NCBI GenBank assembly: GCA_035547915.1 | Contig: DASZTS010000072.1 | Span: 62,001 to 126,000, forward strand | Length of the DNA stretch: 64,000 bases | Source: DASSFG01 sp035547915 | GTDB lineage: Bacteria > Planctomycetota > Planctomycetia > Pirellulales > JAICIG01 | Direction: 5' to 3' | Shown here: piece after piece, positions 41,192-51,257 of the stretch | Position numbering within the stretch: the stretch's first letter is position 1 | How the letters are laid out: every line of letters begins with the position of its first letter | The notes under the pieces: model-generated | The model's database searches: none | Told to the model about the DNA's origin: nothing | What the model saw: the letters and a program-made list of their open reading frames with translations, nothing else | Position numbers and translations under genes: made by a program

Positions 41192-43756
41192 TCAGGCCAG
41201 GCCCAAGCCGCGCCGCCAACACCATTCGAGCGTGAGCAACCCGAGCAGCAGGCCGAGCACCCAGGCGTTGCTCCAGAGCGGCACGCGGCGGACGATCGGC
41301 GGGCCGACGTCGGCCGGCACCTCATTGAGCAATTGCGCCAGATCGTCGGCCGAGCGCAGCACCCGGCCCCCCGAACCGGTCGCCAACCGGGCCAGCAGTT
41401 CGTGGTTGGGGAAGGGGTTCTGCTGCTCGAACGGATCGTGCAATACCTGGATGTCGAGCGAGGTGCTGTCGATCTGCGTCAGGTCTTCGTAGGCCGTCAG
41501 CTCCACACGCAACGACTGACTCGAGGTGCCACTGGAGAGCACGTCGGCCAACGGCAACTGGATGGCGTGGTTCATGGCGTTCGCGCCGCCCAAGGGGAGA
41601 TCGAATTCCTCGCCCCACACGATGAACGGTTCTTCCTCGCCGCTGGTGCGCGGCATACCGCTCGGCCAGCGCAAGGGCGATGTATCGGGTTCGATCTCTC
41701 CGGGCCCGACATGCGGTTCGACCATCGCGGCGACGCGATAGTTCTTGGTTGGCGCCGCGCTTTCGTCGTAGGTCGCCGCGGCGATGGCAATCGTTTCGCC
41801 GGGCCGGTAGAAACGTTTGTCGGCCGAGGCCACCAGCCGACGCCGGCCGATGGCCGAATTCTCCGTCAGCCAATAGACCAGGTTGCGGCAGAACTTGGCA
41901 TAGTAGCGATTGTCTCCCTGCCCCCAACGCTGCACCAGATCGTCGGCGAAGGGGGACGTGATCGGAAAGGCCAGTGCGGCGGTGCGACCGCGGCCGTAAC
42001 GGCCCACGACGATGGCCGGCACGGCGCCGGCCGATTGGGCCGGTTCCACAGCAACCGCCCGCGGAGCCTCGGAAACCAACCCCCGCAACACGCCCGACAG
42101 TCCATTCGGCGTCTCGCGGCGAGCCACTGGCGCGGCCGAGACGGTCGCCGTGGCCAACACCGTGGCCAGATTGGCCCGGGCTCCTGACCAGCGATTGAGG
42201 CCGCTCACGGCCGGGATCGTGGCCACGACCTGGCGGTTCTGCTTGGCGTCGGCCAACAGGGTCCAGACCGGGTGCGGCGTGGCCGGCAAGTCTACTTCCA
42301 GCCGCATGCTCTCGCCCGGCGACCAGTCGAGCGCGCCGGAAGCGAGTTCGACGGGGAGCATCGGGCCGATGCGGCTCTCGCTCCAGCCGCCCGAGGCAAA
42401 GCTATTCTCGCCGCCGATCATGCACAGGCCGCCGCCTCGCTGCCCGATCCAGGGCTCGATCCAGTCCATCTGCTGATCGGTGAACGACTCGGCGGCAACG
42501 TTGCTGAGCACGATGGCGTCGTAGGCCGCGAGTTCGGCCACCGTGGAGGGGAAGCCATGGGCATTGTTGAGATCGCCTTGCTCGGAGATGCGCATCAGCC
42601 CGCCCAGGCCGTTCGGCCTGACGAGCACCACACACTCGATGTCTTCGTCTTCGGTCAGCGCCTGCTTGAAATCGGTGAACGGACCGCGGAGCTGCACGCG
42701 CTGGTTGACGAACGTCTGAGTCAGCGGCTGCGGGCTGCCTTCGACATACAACACGCGAATCTTGGTGCGGTCGATCGCCATTTCGGTATCGACCTGGTTG
42801 TTGCGGTCGGAGATCTCGTTGGCCAGCGGCGGGATGACGACGCGCAGCTTCCGCGTCGAAAGATCGGTGCGGAAGGAGAGGCTCACCGATTGAAAACCGG
42901 ATTGCAACGTGATCGGCAGGCTGGCCAGTTGCCGGTCGGCTCGTCCGCGGTCGCCGAGTTCCAAGAGTTGCACCTCGCTCCGCTTGCCGTCGAAGCCGAA
43001 GCTACGCAAGAACACCTGCACTTCGACTTCGGTGAACTTGCGGGCTCGCTGCGGGGCGACGACCGCCGCCACCGCCACGTCGCCACCCTTGCTGACGTCG
43101 CCCACGGGCACGACGTGGATGGGCGTCTTCAAGCGGGCGAACTCGGCGGCCAATTGATCGACGCCGACCTCGTCGTGCGATCGGCCGTCGGAAAAGACCA
43201 CGATGCCCAGCGGGGGCACGCGCCCGAAGCGGCTCGAGATCTGTCGCAGGGCCGACAAGAGACGAGTATCGCCATCGGTGGGAGACGGTGGCGCGGGCTG
43301 GTCTGAGTCCTCCGCCGGGTCTGCTCCCTGAGCATTCAGTTCCGGCAGGTTCTGGATCGCGGCCAGCCGCTGACCGAAGCGAAACGGTTTGGGTACCGCC
43401 GGCGACGACTCGGCCAGCCGGCGCGCGGCGGCGATCATCTCCAACGATTCGTCCCAGCGGCGCAGCGGGCTTCCCATTTGCATGCTGGCCGACGTATCGA
43501 GCAGGTAAAAGATCTCCGGCCGCTCCACCGGACCCCGCAGTTCGTCGACGCGGACTGGATTGAGGAGCACGACCGCGACGACCAGCAAGATCGCTCCGCG
43601 CAACGTCCACAAGCTCCAGCGCTGCGACACGGCATTGGCCGGGCCGAGCAGCTTTCGCAGCAAGAGCACGACCAAGGGCGCTCCGACTGCCACGCCTACC
43701 AAGGCACTGGCTGACAACGGCAGGTCGAATTCGGTGAACGATGCGGCGAAGACCAT
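41192..43756 (-). CDS. VWA/glutamine-amidotransferase-like membrane protein
   Basis: The 854-aa protein starts at the ATG at 43756; a GTG ten codons upstream is an alternative. Two N-terminal membrane helices (about 15-40 and 55-75) precede a VWA-like region with a MIDAS-type DTSAS motif. The central part has a class I glutamine-amidotransferase-like fold typical of this family (DAIVLSNVAAESFTDQQMDW, GLCMIGGENSFASGGW) but no evident catalytic Cys-His-Glu set. One membrane helix closes the protein. Such proteins are standard partners of MoxR, DUF58 and BatA proteins; here the gene heads a separate unit with its own palindromic promoter. Confidence 0.87.
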   Translation of the reverse strand: MVFAASFTEFDLPLSASALVGVAVGAPLVVLLLRKLLGPANAVSQRWSLWTLRGAILLVVAVVLLNPVRVDELRGPVERPEIFYLLDTSASMQMGSPLRRWDESLEMIAAARRLAESSPAVPKPFRFGQRLAAIQNLPELNAQGADPAEDSDQPAPPSPTDGDTRLLSALRQISSRFGRVPPLGIVVFSDGRSHDEVGVDQLAAEFARLKTPIHVVPVGDVSKGGDVAVAAVVAPQRARKFTEVEVQVFLRSFGFDGKRSEVQLLELGDRGRADRQLASLPITLQSGFQSVSLSFRTDLSTRKLRVVIPPLANEISDRNNQVDTEMAIDRTKIRVLYVEGSPQPLTQTFVNQRVQLRGPFTDFKQALTEDEDIECVVLVRPNGLGGLMRISEQGDLNNAHGFPSTVAELAAYDAIVLSNVAAESFTDQQMDWIEPWIGQRGGGLCMIGGENSFASGGWSESRIGPMLPVELASGALDWSPGESMRLEVDLPATPHPVWTLLADAKQNRQVVATIPAVSGLNRWSGARANLATVLATATVSAAPVARRETPNGLSGVLRGLVSEAPRAVAVEPAQSAGAVPAIVVGRYGRGRTAALAFPITSPFADDLVQRWGQGDNRYYAKFCRNLVYWLTENSAIGRRRLVASADKRFYRPGETIAIAAATYDESAAPTKNYRVAAMVEPHVGPGEIEPDTSPLRWPSGMPRTSGEEEPFIVWGEEFDLPLGGANAMNHAIQLPLADVLSSGTSSQSLRVELTAYEDLTQIDSTSLDIQVLHDPFEQQNPFPNHELLARLATGSGGRVLRSADDLAQLLNEVPADVGPPIVRRVPLWSNAWVLGLLLGLLTLEWCWRRGLGLA

Positions 43757-43943
43757 GTAATCGGGCCCCAATCCACGGATCAGCACGCGACGAACGGCTC
43801 AGGCTGACGTCGTTCGCACAGCCATTGTTAGCACGCCCTGCGCCGGCGAGTGTGAGCAATGGCGACGCTCGCATCCTCTCCGGCGGTCGGCTGTGAGCGG
43901 CCAAAGCCGCACCGCATGCGCAGCCGGTCGACCGGTTTTGGCG

Positions 43944-43971
43944 ATTTTAGACAATATGTCTGAAATGTCAA
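43944..43971 (-). promoter_or_regulatory. Unit 1 promoter with AGACAnnnTGTCT operator
   Basis: On the minus strand TTGACA (43971-43966) and TAAAAT (43949-43944) are 16 bases apart. The palindrome AGACATATTGTCT (43961-43949) fills most of the spacer and touches the -10 box. A bound repressor would block polymerase. The expected transcript starts near 43,937 and leads to the VWA/GATase-like gene. Confidence 0.75.
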
Positions 43972-44371
43972 GCGACGCAGGACGTAGCCGCATTGGGCTG
44001 CCCGCCAAAGGCGATGACGAGGGCGATCTTAGAGACGCGCGGGAGCCGCCTTGTGTTTTCGCGCCGGGCCAGTCAGTTCGCACCAACCGCCCGTCACCGT
44101 GGCGTGACGGATGGCCTGGTCTTCCGACGCCTTCGGCGTGAGTGAGCAACAGTACGAGAGATAGGGTGCCGACACAACGATCGTTGCGACGAGCCACATG
44201 CGGGCCTCGTCGAGGATTTCGCCCATGCAAACCGTCCGTTACTCGTGTTACGCCCGCCTGATACGAAGCGCACGAGCAACACCGCCGCACGCACGCGCCC
44301 TCCGGCGCGATTCTTCGCCCCCCGGCCCACTAGCCTCGTGGAGAGGTTATTGTCCTACGGGGCTGCTTAGT

Positions 44372-44472
44372 CTTAGAGCGACCGATAAAACCAGATCGCC
44401 CTCCGAAAAAATCGGCGTTTCACGGCCGATTTTTCGCCTACGGCGCTCCGACTTCCGAGTGTTGTCAGCCGC
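44372..44472 (+). repeat. Interspersed ~100-bp repeat, copy 2
   Basis: The copy matches 14631-14728 in the same orientation (see copy 1). Its hairpin is stronger than that of copy 1. Confidence 0.6.
44406..44434 (-). terminator. Rho-independent terminator-like hairpin of unit 2
   Basis: AAAAATCGGC (44407-44416) pairs perfectly with GCCGATTTTT (44425-44434) around an 8-base loop. On the minus strand the 3' arm ends in six T. It works on paper in both directions and lies about 225 bases after the last gene of unit 2. Confidence 0.6.
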
Positions 44473-44657
44473 TCTTACCAGACTGACATAACGACTGCCA
44501 GTAGACAATGCCTGCCGCGCGCTCCTAACCAACTTGTCATCTGGCAAGAGTTTGCGCCGACCGTGGCGGTCATCTGGCTGGCTTGCCGCTCTGGGGGCGA
44601 GGAATCGCCCCTTTCCGTCCGCGAGGTGCCGCTTTAGCGCGGCGGCACTTCGCTCGC

Positions 44658-45533
44658 CTACGGCGTCGGCACGTCCGCTTCCTTCTTCGCCGGAATCGAG
44701 CGGGCGAAAGCGGTGGTGTAGATGCCCGTGGCGAGCTTACCGGCCGGCTCTTGGTGCGGCTCGGCGTGCCAAACCTCGCGATCTTCGTGCTTCAGCCAGA
44801 CCTCGCGGTTGGTGAAGAGTACGGGTGCATAATGCCAAGCCGGCTCGCGACCGTCGCGGCGGCACTCGAGCAGCAAGATGAGTTCCGGGTCGGTTCCCTT
44901 GGTCCAAACGTAGCAAAAGAGCGCGCCGTCCAGCACGTCCCCGTCTTCCTTGCCAAAACGGATCAGGGGCTGCGGCAGCAGACGCAACTCCCAGCGGCCG
45001 TCGGCTTCCATCTGCGCCGTAAAACTTCGCGCGATCTTGCGCATCTGCACCAATCGGCCGCTCGCACTGCCCGCCGGCGGCGGTACGTCGGCCAGCAGCT
45101 CACGTTCGAGCTTCGTGGCGGGCTCCCAACGGCGGCCGTCCTGTACGTCTGCCCCCGCGATCGGCTTGTCGGACAGCAGGTGGAACTCGTGGTACACGTA
45201 CCGCAACGAATCGAAGGGCCCCGATAGGATGCAACCGATCACGGCGGGCGTCTCGCCATCCGACCAGACAAAGACATCGCCCGACCAATCGTCGTCGTTC
45301 GTCCAACGCATAATCGGCTTCTTCGCCAGCTTGAGCGGCGTGCCGTCTGCCCGCGAGAAGTGGCACTTCTCGGCATCCTCGCGGTAGGCCTCTCGCAGAT
45401 AATCGGCCGTGCGCGGCGGCGCCGGTTCGGCGGCGCGCGTAATAGCAGCGAAGGTCAGTAGGCAAACGACGATTGCTACGCGCCGCAGGATTTTGCATCC
45501 CACTTTCAAGCAGGACATTCCAATATCCGACAT
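44658..45533 (-). CDS. Secreted paralogue B of a five-copy family
   Basis: The 291-aa protein has a signal peptide; the ATG at 45533 overlaps the upstream stop by one base (TGATG), and an ATG five codons later (45518) is also possible. Family motifs in order: IMRWTNDDDW, VFVWSDGETPAVIG, LVQMRKIARSF, ELRLLPQPLIRF, DGALFCYVW, GTDPELILLLE, WHYAPV and REVWHAE. No catalytic motif is seen. It is the last gene of unit 2, tightly coupled to the DUF4175-like gene. Confidence 0.87.
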   Translation of the reverse strand: MSDIGMSCLKVGCKILRRVAIVVCLLTFAAITRAAEPAPPRTADYLREAYREDAEKCHFSRADGTPLKLAKKPIMRWTNDDDWSGDVFVWSDGETPAVIGCILSGPFDSLRYVYHEFHLLSDKPIAGADVQDGRRWEPATKLERELLADVPPPAGSASGRLVQMRKIARSFTAQMEADGRWELRLLPQPLIRFGKEDGDVLDGALFCYVWTKGTDPELILLLECRRDGREPAWHYAPVLFTNREVWLKHEDREVWHAEPHQEPAGKLATGIYTTAFARSIPAKKEADVPTP

Positions 45534-48500
45534 CAGTTTGCCGGCCCCGATTTCTCCGACCGCTCGGTGGCCAGTACCCGGTAGTACCGGTCTACGAGTT
45601 CCTGGTACTGAGGCGGGATCGGCTCATCGCCGCCCGCGCTCAAATCGCCCAGCATCAATTCCTGCATCCGTGCCCGCAGCGACGCCGACAGCCGCGTGAT
45701 CAGGGTGCGATACCGGGAAGGCGCCACATAGTATCCGCCGGGTGTCCGTTCCCACGTCCATGAACCGCGGCGCGTGGGCGACCAGCCGTTTTTCCGCATT
45801 TCTTCAATAAAGTCCTTGCGCAAGTCATCATCAACGCCCACCTCATCGATGCGTTCCAATAGGGTGTCGGCATCGACGTGCCAACCGGTGACGAGCGGAT
45901 CGGTGTCGAGTTCGTCCAGCCGGTCATCCAGGCCGGCAAGATCTTTTTCGAGATTGGCCAACTGGTCGACTTGGGGGGCGACGATCGCACGGCGTAGCGC
46001 GCCCAATTGCTCGGCGGCCGCCTCCATCCGCTCGGCGCCGTCGCCGACCGCCGTCTTGGCATCCGCGAGTTTCCCATCGCGCACTTGATCGGGCAGCGCG
46101 GCCAACCGCTCCGCCAACGCTTTCAGGGCCAGTTTCTGCACGAGTTCTTCGACCTTCTTGGCCGAGGCCTGGTCCTCTGGGTCGTCTGCTTTCGCCGCCG
46201 CGGCGAGCACGTCGGACAGCGTTTTCGCCTTGTCGGCAATGCGCTCGGCCGCGCTGCCGAGACCGCCGCTGCCGGAGCCCGACGGATCGGCCGATTGATC
46301 TCGGCCGGTGCCTGGCGCCGGTGGCCGGTCGGGTTGTGGTTCGCCGTCGCCACCGGCTTCTCCCGCGTTGGCGAGTCGGTCGCGGAAATCCTGTTGCTGT
46401 TGGGCCAGGTCGGCGGCCATCTGTTGGGCGGCCGCGATACGGTCGGCCTGCTCCTTGGCCAGCAGCGCCGCCACCTGCTCGACCAACTCGCGGAACGTTT
46501 TCTGGGCATCGCCGGCCGGCCGTTTGGCGTCGTCGGGCTTGCCCTGGCCGAGCGCTTCGGCCGCTTCTTCCGCCGCCTTCGCCGCCGCCGCCATCCGCTC
46601 CTTGGCCAGGTCGGTGGCGTTCTTCAGCTTCGCCAGGGCCTTCTCGAGTTCGCGCGCTTCGATAGCGATATCGAGTTGGCGGTCTTCCAGCTCTTGTTTG
46701 GCGTGCTCACCGGCCATGCGCTCGTTGCCGGCATCTTCGTCTCGCCCAGGCTTGTCTGCCGGATTCTCCCCGGAGCCCGCGCCATCGGGTTTCGATTCAT
46801 CCGGCTTCGCTTCGTTCGGCTTTCCGGTCTTGTCCTCGGGCGATGGGGAATCGCCGGGCGCCGTCGGATCGGCGCTTGCGGCCTGCCGCTGTGAACTAGG
46901 ATCGTCGGATGAGCCCGTGTTTTCTGGCGAGTCGGCCGCCTCGCTGCCGCCCAGCGAAGCGTAGACCAACTCTTCCTGGTCGGCCAATTCCTCCAGCCGC
47001 TCGACGATCTGCCGCGCTTCTTCTTCGTCGGTCTTCGGCCGGCGCAGTTTTTGGCGTTGCAGCCGATCGAACGCTCGCAGTTCGGCCAACTGGGCGCGAT
47101 TGGGATTCTTCAAGATGGCGACGCGGATGCGGTCGCGACCTTCGATCAGGTCCTTCAGCGCGTCGCGCATCTGCAAGGTGGCCGTGTCGTATTTGCCGGC
47201 TGAGAGCGAGTCCGTGGCCGACAACATGGCCGCCTCGGCCTGATAGAGCAATTCGGTTTCGTCGACGCCGCGGGCTTCGAGGCCTTCGGCCAGTTCGCGC
47301 GTGGACTTCGCCAACTCGGCCTCGAACTTCGTGAGTGCATCGACCGCCGCCAGGTCGGCCTGCCCGGTATGTTCGAACGTCCGCGAGAGGCGGATGCCCC
47401 GGTTCAACGCATACCGTTGGCGCGCGATCAACTCCTCAAGCGTCTTTAGCTGGGGACCCTGATTCATGCCCGCGGCCGCATCGGGATCGAGGAGTCGATA
47501 TTGCCGCTTGAAAGGACGGATATCGATGAAGCGCAAGTCGGTCTCGCTGCGTTGGGGCGCATTGGGGCGAATATCTTCGGCGAAGGCGTAATACATGACG
47601 CTGTCTTGTTGCGTCAGGGCGAAGTGCTCGAGCGGGAGCACCTTTTCGAGCGTCGTGCGCGTCTGCGGCGAGAGCGTGCCCGTCTCCTGCAACTCCTGCG
47701 CGGCCGCCGCGAAATCTTCGGCCAGCAGCGGATACTCTTCCTCGTTGTTGACCTCGAACATGATTCCGGCCCGCGACAACCCAAAATCGTCGCTGGCGCG
47801 GACCTTCATCAGTATCTCGGCCAACGTGTGGACTTCGAGTGCCTCGGCCGGGCTTTCGAACCAGACCTGCGGTGCCTCGTCTTGACGGGCACGCAGCCGG
47901 TGCTTGTTGTCGGCCAACTCCATACCATCGGACGACGACGCCACGACGGAGAACGTCTTGTCGCTGGTGACTTCGAACTCCGTGGAGAGCTCCTTGCCAT
48001 CGATGGCGAGCGTCAGGCGTTCTGCCGGCAACGCTTCGCCGCGCCGCCGGTTCATCTCTTCCATTTCCAGATAGGCGCTCGCCGGTTGTTGATCGAGCTC
48101 GACCGAGAGCTTGACGTGCGACCCGACGAGTGCGGTGAGATCGCCGTCCTCGACGACCGATTCGCTCAGGCCCGTATAGGCCGGCGGTTGAATGACGGCC
48201 CGCATCTTGGCGATCTTCAGCGGATAGCGCACCCGCACGTGATAGATGTCGCTGGCGGCCGAACCGGCAGCGACGCGATAGGCGAACGGATGTCGCAGAC
48301 GGGCAAGCGGCACATGGAAGGCCAGACGCCGCAAGCCGGCATCCTCGCCCGACGATGCGGGTAGGATCTCTTCCCGCCATTCGCTCGCTTCCTCGTCCAG
48401 CCGGCGGGTGGCGAAAGAAACCGTGTCGCCGATGCGGCCTTCGACCACCACCTCGACATCCAGCGATTCGCCTTCCTTGACCGCCGTGTCGCCGGGCGTG

Positions 48501-49084
48501 ACCGTCAACCGCGTGTAGGGTTCGTCCCCGAGCAGCGCCCGTTGCGCGGCGATCCGCCATTGCCAATCGAAGGCCGAAGCGCCGGCCAGCACCAGGCCCA
48601 CTCCGGCTGCAAGCAGCGAGGCCAGGGCCAGTGATTTCCAGGGCACGACCGCGTCGAGCGGCAGTGGCTGCGCGCGGCGGACGGTATCGTCCTCCAACGC
48701 GGTCACGAGCGAGCCGGCCGCGCCGGACGCTTCGATCTGTCCCTCCGACAATTCACCGAATTGCACCGTCGTGCGAATACGCTGCCCCAGTTGCGGGAAG
48801 ACTCGCTCGATGGCGCTGGCCGTGGCGTTGCGTTGCCAACGGCGCAGAGCACGGGCGGCCAAGTAGACCGCCACGCCGAGCGCGCCGACAACAATCCCTA
48901 GCGCGGCCAGGGCTCGGTAGGTAAGGCTCAACTCGCAGGCGTAGTCGACCGCGGCCAACGCGGCGATGCCGGCCAGCACGGTCAACAGAGCCCAGCACGA
49001 TGCCTGCCAGAATTGCACGCGCCGCGCCTGCCGCCAGATTTGGTCGAATCGACGAATGAAGCCGGACGTTCTTACGGTCGACAT
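45533..49084 (-). CDS. DUF4175-like membrane protein with long coiled region
   Basis: The 1183-aa protein starts at the ATG at 49084, preceded by CCGGAG; the frame extends 22 codons upstream. Two close membrane helices (about 25-80) and a third (about 150-175) are followed by beta-rich Ig-like segments (TRLTVTPGDTAVKEGESLDV, AVIQPPAYTGL). From about residue 580 it is mostly charged coiled-coil with a Pro/Glu/Asp/Lys-rich low-complexity stretch near 720-800. This layout is that of DUF4175/TIGR02302-like proteins that accompany BatA and MoxR. A scaffold for an envelope complex is a reasonable guess. It overlaps the start of paralogue B. Confidence 0.82.
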   Translation of the reverse strand: MSTVRTSGFIRRFDQIWRQARRVQFWQASCWALLTVLAGIAALAAVDYACELSLTYRALAALGIVVGALGVAVYLAARALRRWQRNATASAIERVFPQLGQRIRTTVQFGELSEGQIEASGAAGSLVTALEDDTVRRAQPLPLDAVVPWKSLALASLLAAGVGLVLAGASAFDWQWRIAAQRALLGDEPYTRLTVTPGDTAVKEGESLDVEVVVEGRIGDTVSFATRRLDEEASEWREEILPASSGEDAGLRRLAFHVPLARLRHPFAYRVAAGSAASDIYHVRVRYPLKIAKMRAVIQPPAYTGLSESVVEDGDLTALVGSHVKLSVELDQQPASAYLEMEEMNRRRGEALPAERLTLAIDGKELSTEFEVTSDKTFSVVASSSDGMELADNKHRLRARQDEAPQVWFESPAEALEVHTLAEILMKVRASDDFGLSRAGIMFEVNNEEEYPLLAEDFAAAAQELQETGTLSPQTRTTLEKVLPLEHFALTQQDSVMYYAFAEDIRPNAPQRSETDLRFIDIRPFKRQYRLLDPDAAAGMNQGPQLKTLEELIARQRYALNRGIRLSRTFEHTGQADLAAVDALTKFEAELAKSTRELAEGLEARGVDETELLYQAEAAMLSATDSLSAGKYDTATLQMRDALKDLIEGRDRIRVAILKNPNRAQLAELRAFDRLQRQKLRRPKTDEEEARQIVERLEELADQEELVYASLGGSEAADSPENTGSSDDPSSQRQAASADPTAPGDSPSPEDKTGKPNEAKPDESKPDGAGSGENPADKPGRDEDAGNERMAGEHAKQELEDRQLDIAIEARELEKALAKLKNATDLAKERMAAAAKAAEEAAEALGQGKPDDAKRPAGDAQKTFRELVEQVAALLAKEQADRIAAAQQMAADLAQQQQDFRDRLANAGEAGGDGEPQPDRPPAPGTGRDQSADPSGSGSGGLGSAAERIADKAKTLSDVLAAAAKADDPEDQASAKKVEELVQKLALKALAERLAALPDQVRDGKLADAKTAVGDGAERMEAAAEQLGALRRAIVAPQVDQLANLEKDLAGLDDRLDELDTDPLVTGWHVDADTLLERIDEVGVDDDLRKDFIEEMRKNGWSPTRRGSWTWERTPGGYYVAPSRYRTLITRLSASLRARMQELMLGDLSAGGDEPIPPQYQELVDRYYRVLATERSEKSGPAN

Positions 49085-49165
49085 GACGGGCTCCGGACGT
49101 GTTAGGGATGATTCATGACGTTGGATTTGCCAGGGCACGGCCCTGTGCAATGAATAGAAATTCTC

Positions 49166-51226
49166 TCACGCCGCCGTTCGATTGGCGACCAGGCCCTCGA
49201 GTAGCAGAGCGGCGAGCACGATCAGGGCCACCCAGTGCCACACTTCGCTTTCGATCATTTCGTTGCCCAGGCCGGCTTGCACGGCTGCCGCAGGCCGCGG
49301 TGCCTGGGTCGCATTGGCCTCCTTGAGGCCGAAGCGGTTCAAAAACTCTTCCGTCGGGCAACGCTCGGTTTCGCTTTCGCGCGGGCTGCTATTCACCACC
49401 AGTGAAAAGCCATCGCCCGCGATGATGCCGGGAGCTGCGTCGACGGCGGCCTGGCCTTCGAGCACCACGCCGCGCACACGACCGCCGGCCGTCAGGCCCG
49501 TCTCATATCCGAGCAGTTGGTAGACGAGGGGCAAATAGAGCCGGCTGCGCGGCCAATCGCTCCACTCGCGGTCGCCGCTCGAGGTGAACCAGACGGTCGT
49601 GCCCTTGCCGAGTTTCCGCTCGACGAGCGCGGGTCGGCCGTCGCGGAACGAGGCCAACACCTGGGCGTCCGCGGCGGGAGTTAGTTTGACGCAGGCCGAG
49701 AACGATAAACGGCGCAGGTCGCCCAACTGCGGGTCGCTGAAGGCGGCGAAGATCGGGTGCTTCACGTCCCACGTCTGTAACCGCAATGGCAGATCGGTCG
49801 TGGCTTCGATTCCGGTCAGGTCGCCGGGCGCCAGCCCCGCCTGTTTCAGGGCCGCCGTCCGTTCGGGCGTGACGTTCTCGCCGCAAAACACCACCAGCCC
49901 ACCGCCGCCCTGTACAAATTGCGCCAATCGCTTCGCGTCGCGGGCTTCGAGGCCGCCGACATCGGCCAGCACGATGCAATCGAACCGGTCGAACTTGGCG
50001 GGCAGGTCGTCGGCAGAGGTTTGTGTCGGCTCGAAGGCCGTGGTCGGATCGAGCTCGCCGGGAGGCGCCAGCCTCAACGAAGCCTCCAGGAAATACGTGG
50101 CGGCCAGCCGGGGCGATGCAGCCGACCGCCCGTCCACGAGCAAGACCTGGTATGGTTTGGCGGCGAGCACTTCGACGTGACGATCGTTGTCGAGTGGCAG
50201 GTCGTCTTCGACCTCGACCAGCGCCTTCCCCTGCCAGGCGCCTTCGGCCAGCGGCGGCAGATCGAATCGCACCGACTCCGACGCGCCCGGGTCGATCTTC
50301 ACCCGCTCGCGCAACTCGAGTTTTCGTTCCCCGGCGGCCAGCCGCAGCACCACCGACAGTTCTTCGGTACCGAACGGTCCGCCGTTGTGGACCGTGGCCT
50401 GTACCGAAGCCGGCTCGCCGGGACGCACCCAGACACGATCGGCGCGGGCCTCGGTGACCGCGACGTTGTTCACGGCCGAGCGCCCCAGGTCGTGCAACGT
50501 CGTCACCACGTCGTCTTGCAGCGAGTCGACCTCGCTCCAGGCCAGCCCGCTGCGTTGCAGATCGGTGAAGATGTGTAGCTTTCGCGCTCCGGAGGGCGCC
50601 TTGGCCAGAACGTCGCGAGCCCAATCCATGGCTGCGCCGTAATCGGTGCCACCGAAGCAAGACGGCGGAGCCGCGAGAGCTGCCAGAAGCTCGGCGGTGG
50701 AGGCAGGCTCGGCGGTTTCCGGACGAGGGGCCGGGGCGGCGTTCGGTGCGGGCGCACCACTGCGACGGTCGAACGCCGCGTTCGGTTCTCCTTGCGAGCC
50801 GAGCGGATGGACCGTGTGGTCGAAGAAGGCGATCTCGAAGCGGGCGTTGTCCGCCGCCCGCCCGACGAGCTCGCGCGTTTCGGTCACGGCTCGATCGACG
50901 AGGCGCACACCGTCTTGCTTGAGTTCCATCGTGGCCGAGCGGTCGATGAGGACGGCGATCGTCTCTTTGCCGCCTGCGGCATGAAACGCCCGCCAATACG
51001 GCCGCGCAAACAGCACGGCCAGCAATGCGACACAGGCGACGCGCAGGGCCAACAACAGCCAACGCATGACGCGCCGCCGGCTCGAGCTACGCTCAAGCAC
51101 GACGCGCAGGAACCGCAACGTTCCCAGGTCGGCCCGCCGCGTCTTCTGGCGGAATACCAAGTGGATCACGATCGGGATCGCGATCGCCGCCAAAGCACTC
51201 AGGAATCCGAGCTGGATGAACGACAT
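49166..51226 (-). CDS. BatA-like membrane protein with VWA domain
   Basis: The 686-aa protein opens with the BatA N-terminal domain: two membrane helices around FLSALAAIAIPIVIHLVFRQ and LLALRVACVALLAVLFARPYW. A VWA domain follows with the MIDAS-type LIDRSATMELKQDG. The central part contains beta-rich and glutamine-amidotransferase-like sequence (GGGLVVFCGENVTPE). A last membrane helix lies near the C-terminus (HWVALIVLAALLLEGLV). BatA-type proteins act with MoxR and DUF58 in envelope functions in Bacteroides and others. It lies 31 bp after DUF58. Confidence 0.9.
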   Translation of the reverse strand: MSFIQLGFLSALAAIAIPIVIHLVFRQKTRRADLGTLRFLRVVLERSSSRRRVMRWLLLALRVACVALLAVLFARPYWRAFHAAGGKETIAVLIDRSATMELKQDGVRLVDRAVTETRELVGRAADNARFEIAFFDHTVHPLGSQGEPNAAFDRRSGAPAPNAAPAPRPETAEPASTAELLAALAAPPSCFGGTDYGAAMDWARDVLAKAPSGARKLHIFTDLQRSGLAWSEVDSLQDDVVTTLHDLGRSAVNNVAVTEARADRVWVRPGEPASVQATVHNGGPFGTEELSVVLRLAAGERKLELRERVKIDPGASESVRFDLPPLAEGAWQGKALVEVEDDLPLDNDRHVEVLAAKPYQVLLVDGRSAASPRLAATYFLEASLRLAPPGELDPTTAFEPTQTSADDLPAKFDRFDCIVLADVGGLEARDAKRLAQFVQGGGGLVVFCGENVTPERTAALKQAGLAPGDLTGIEATTDLPLRLQTWDVKHPIFAAFSDPQLGDLRRLSFSACVKLTPAADAQVLASFRDGRPALVERKLGKGTTVWFTSSGDREWSDWPRSRLYLPLVYQLLGYETGLTAGGRVRGVVLEGQAAVDAAPGIIAGDGFSLVVNSSPRESETERCPTEEFLNRFGLKEANATQAPRPAAAVQAGLGNEMIESEVWHWVALIVLAALLLEGLVANRTAA

Positions 51227-51257
51227 GGAATTCTGGATGAATCGGTAAACGAATAAA

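Larger units (their letters stand above)
43757..44657. other. 901-bp intergenic region between units 2 and 1
   Basis: This is the longest gap in the window. It holds the palindromic promoter of unit 1 (43944-43971), a leader of about 180 nt, and repeat copy 2 with its terminator hairpin (44372-44472). Between 43972 and 44371 I see nothing convincing; a 65-codon minus-strand frame at 44226-44029 begins MGEILDEARMWLVATIVVSA but has a weak ribosome site and no known relative. Near 44,625-44,650 a GTGCCGC/GCGGCGGCAC hairpin could end unit 2. Confidence 0.6.

Noticed and set aside
44029..44226. 65-codon minus-strand frame with a hydrophobic segment
   Set aside because: Weak ribosome site, no known relative and a composition shift after residue 30; kept only as a note in the intergenic entry.
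43799..44290. 163-codon minus-strand frame across the unit 1 promoter
   Set aside because: Arg/Ser/His-rich translation without pattern, and it contains the TTGACA/TAAAAT promoter and operator.
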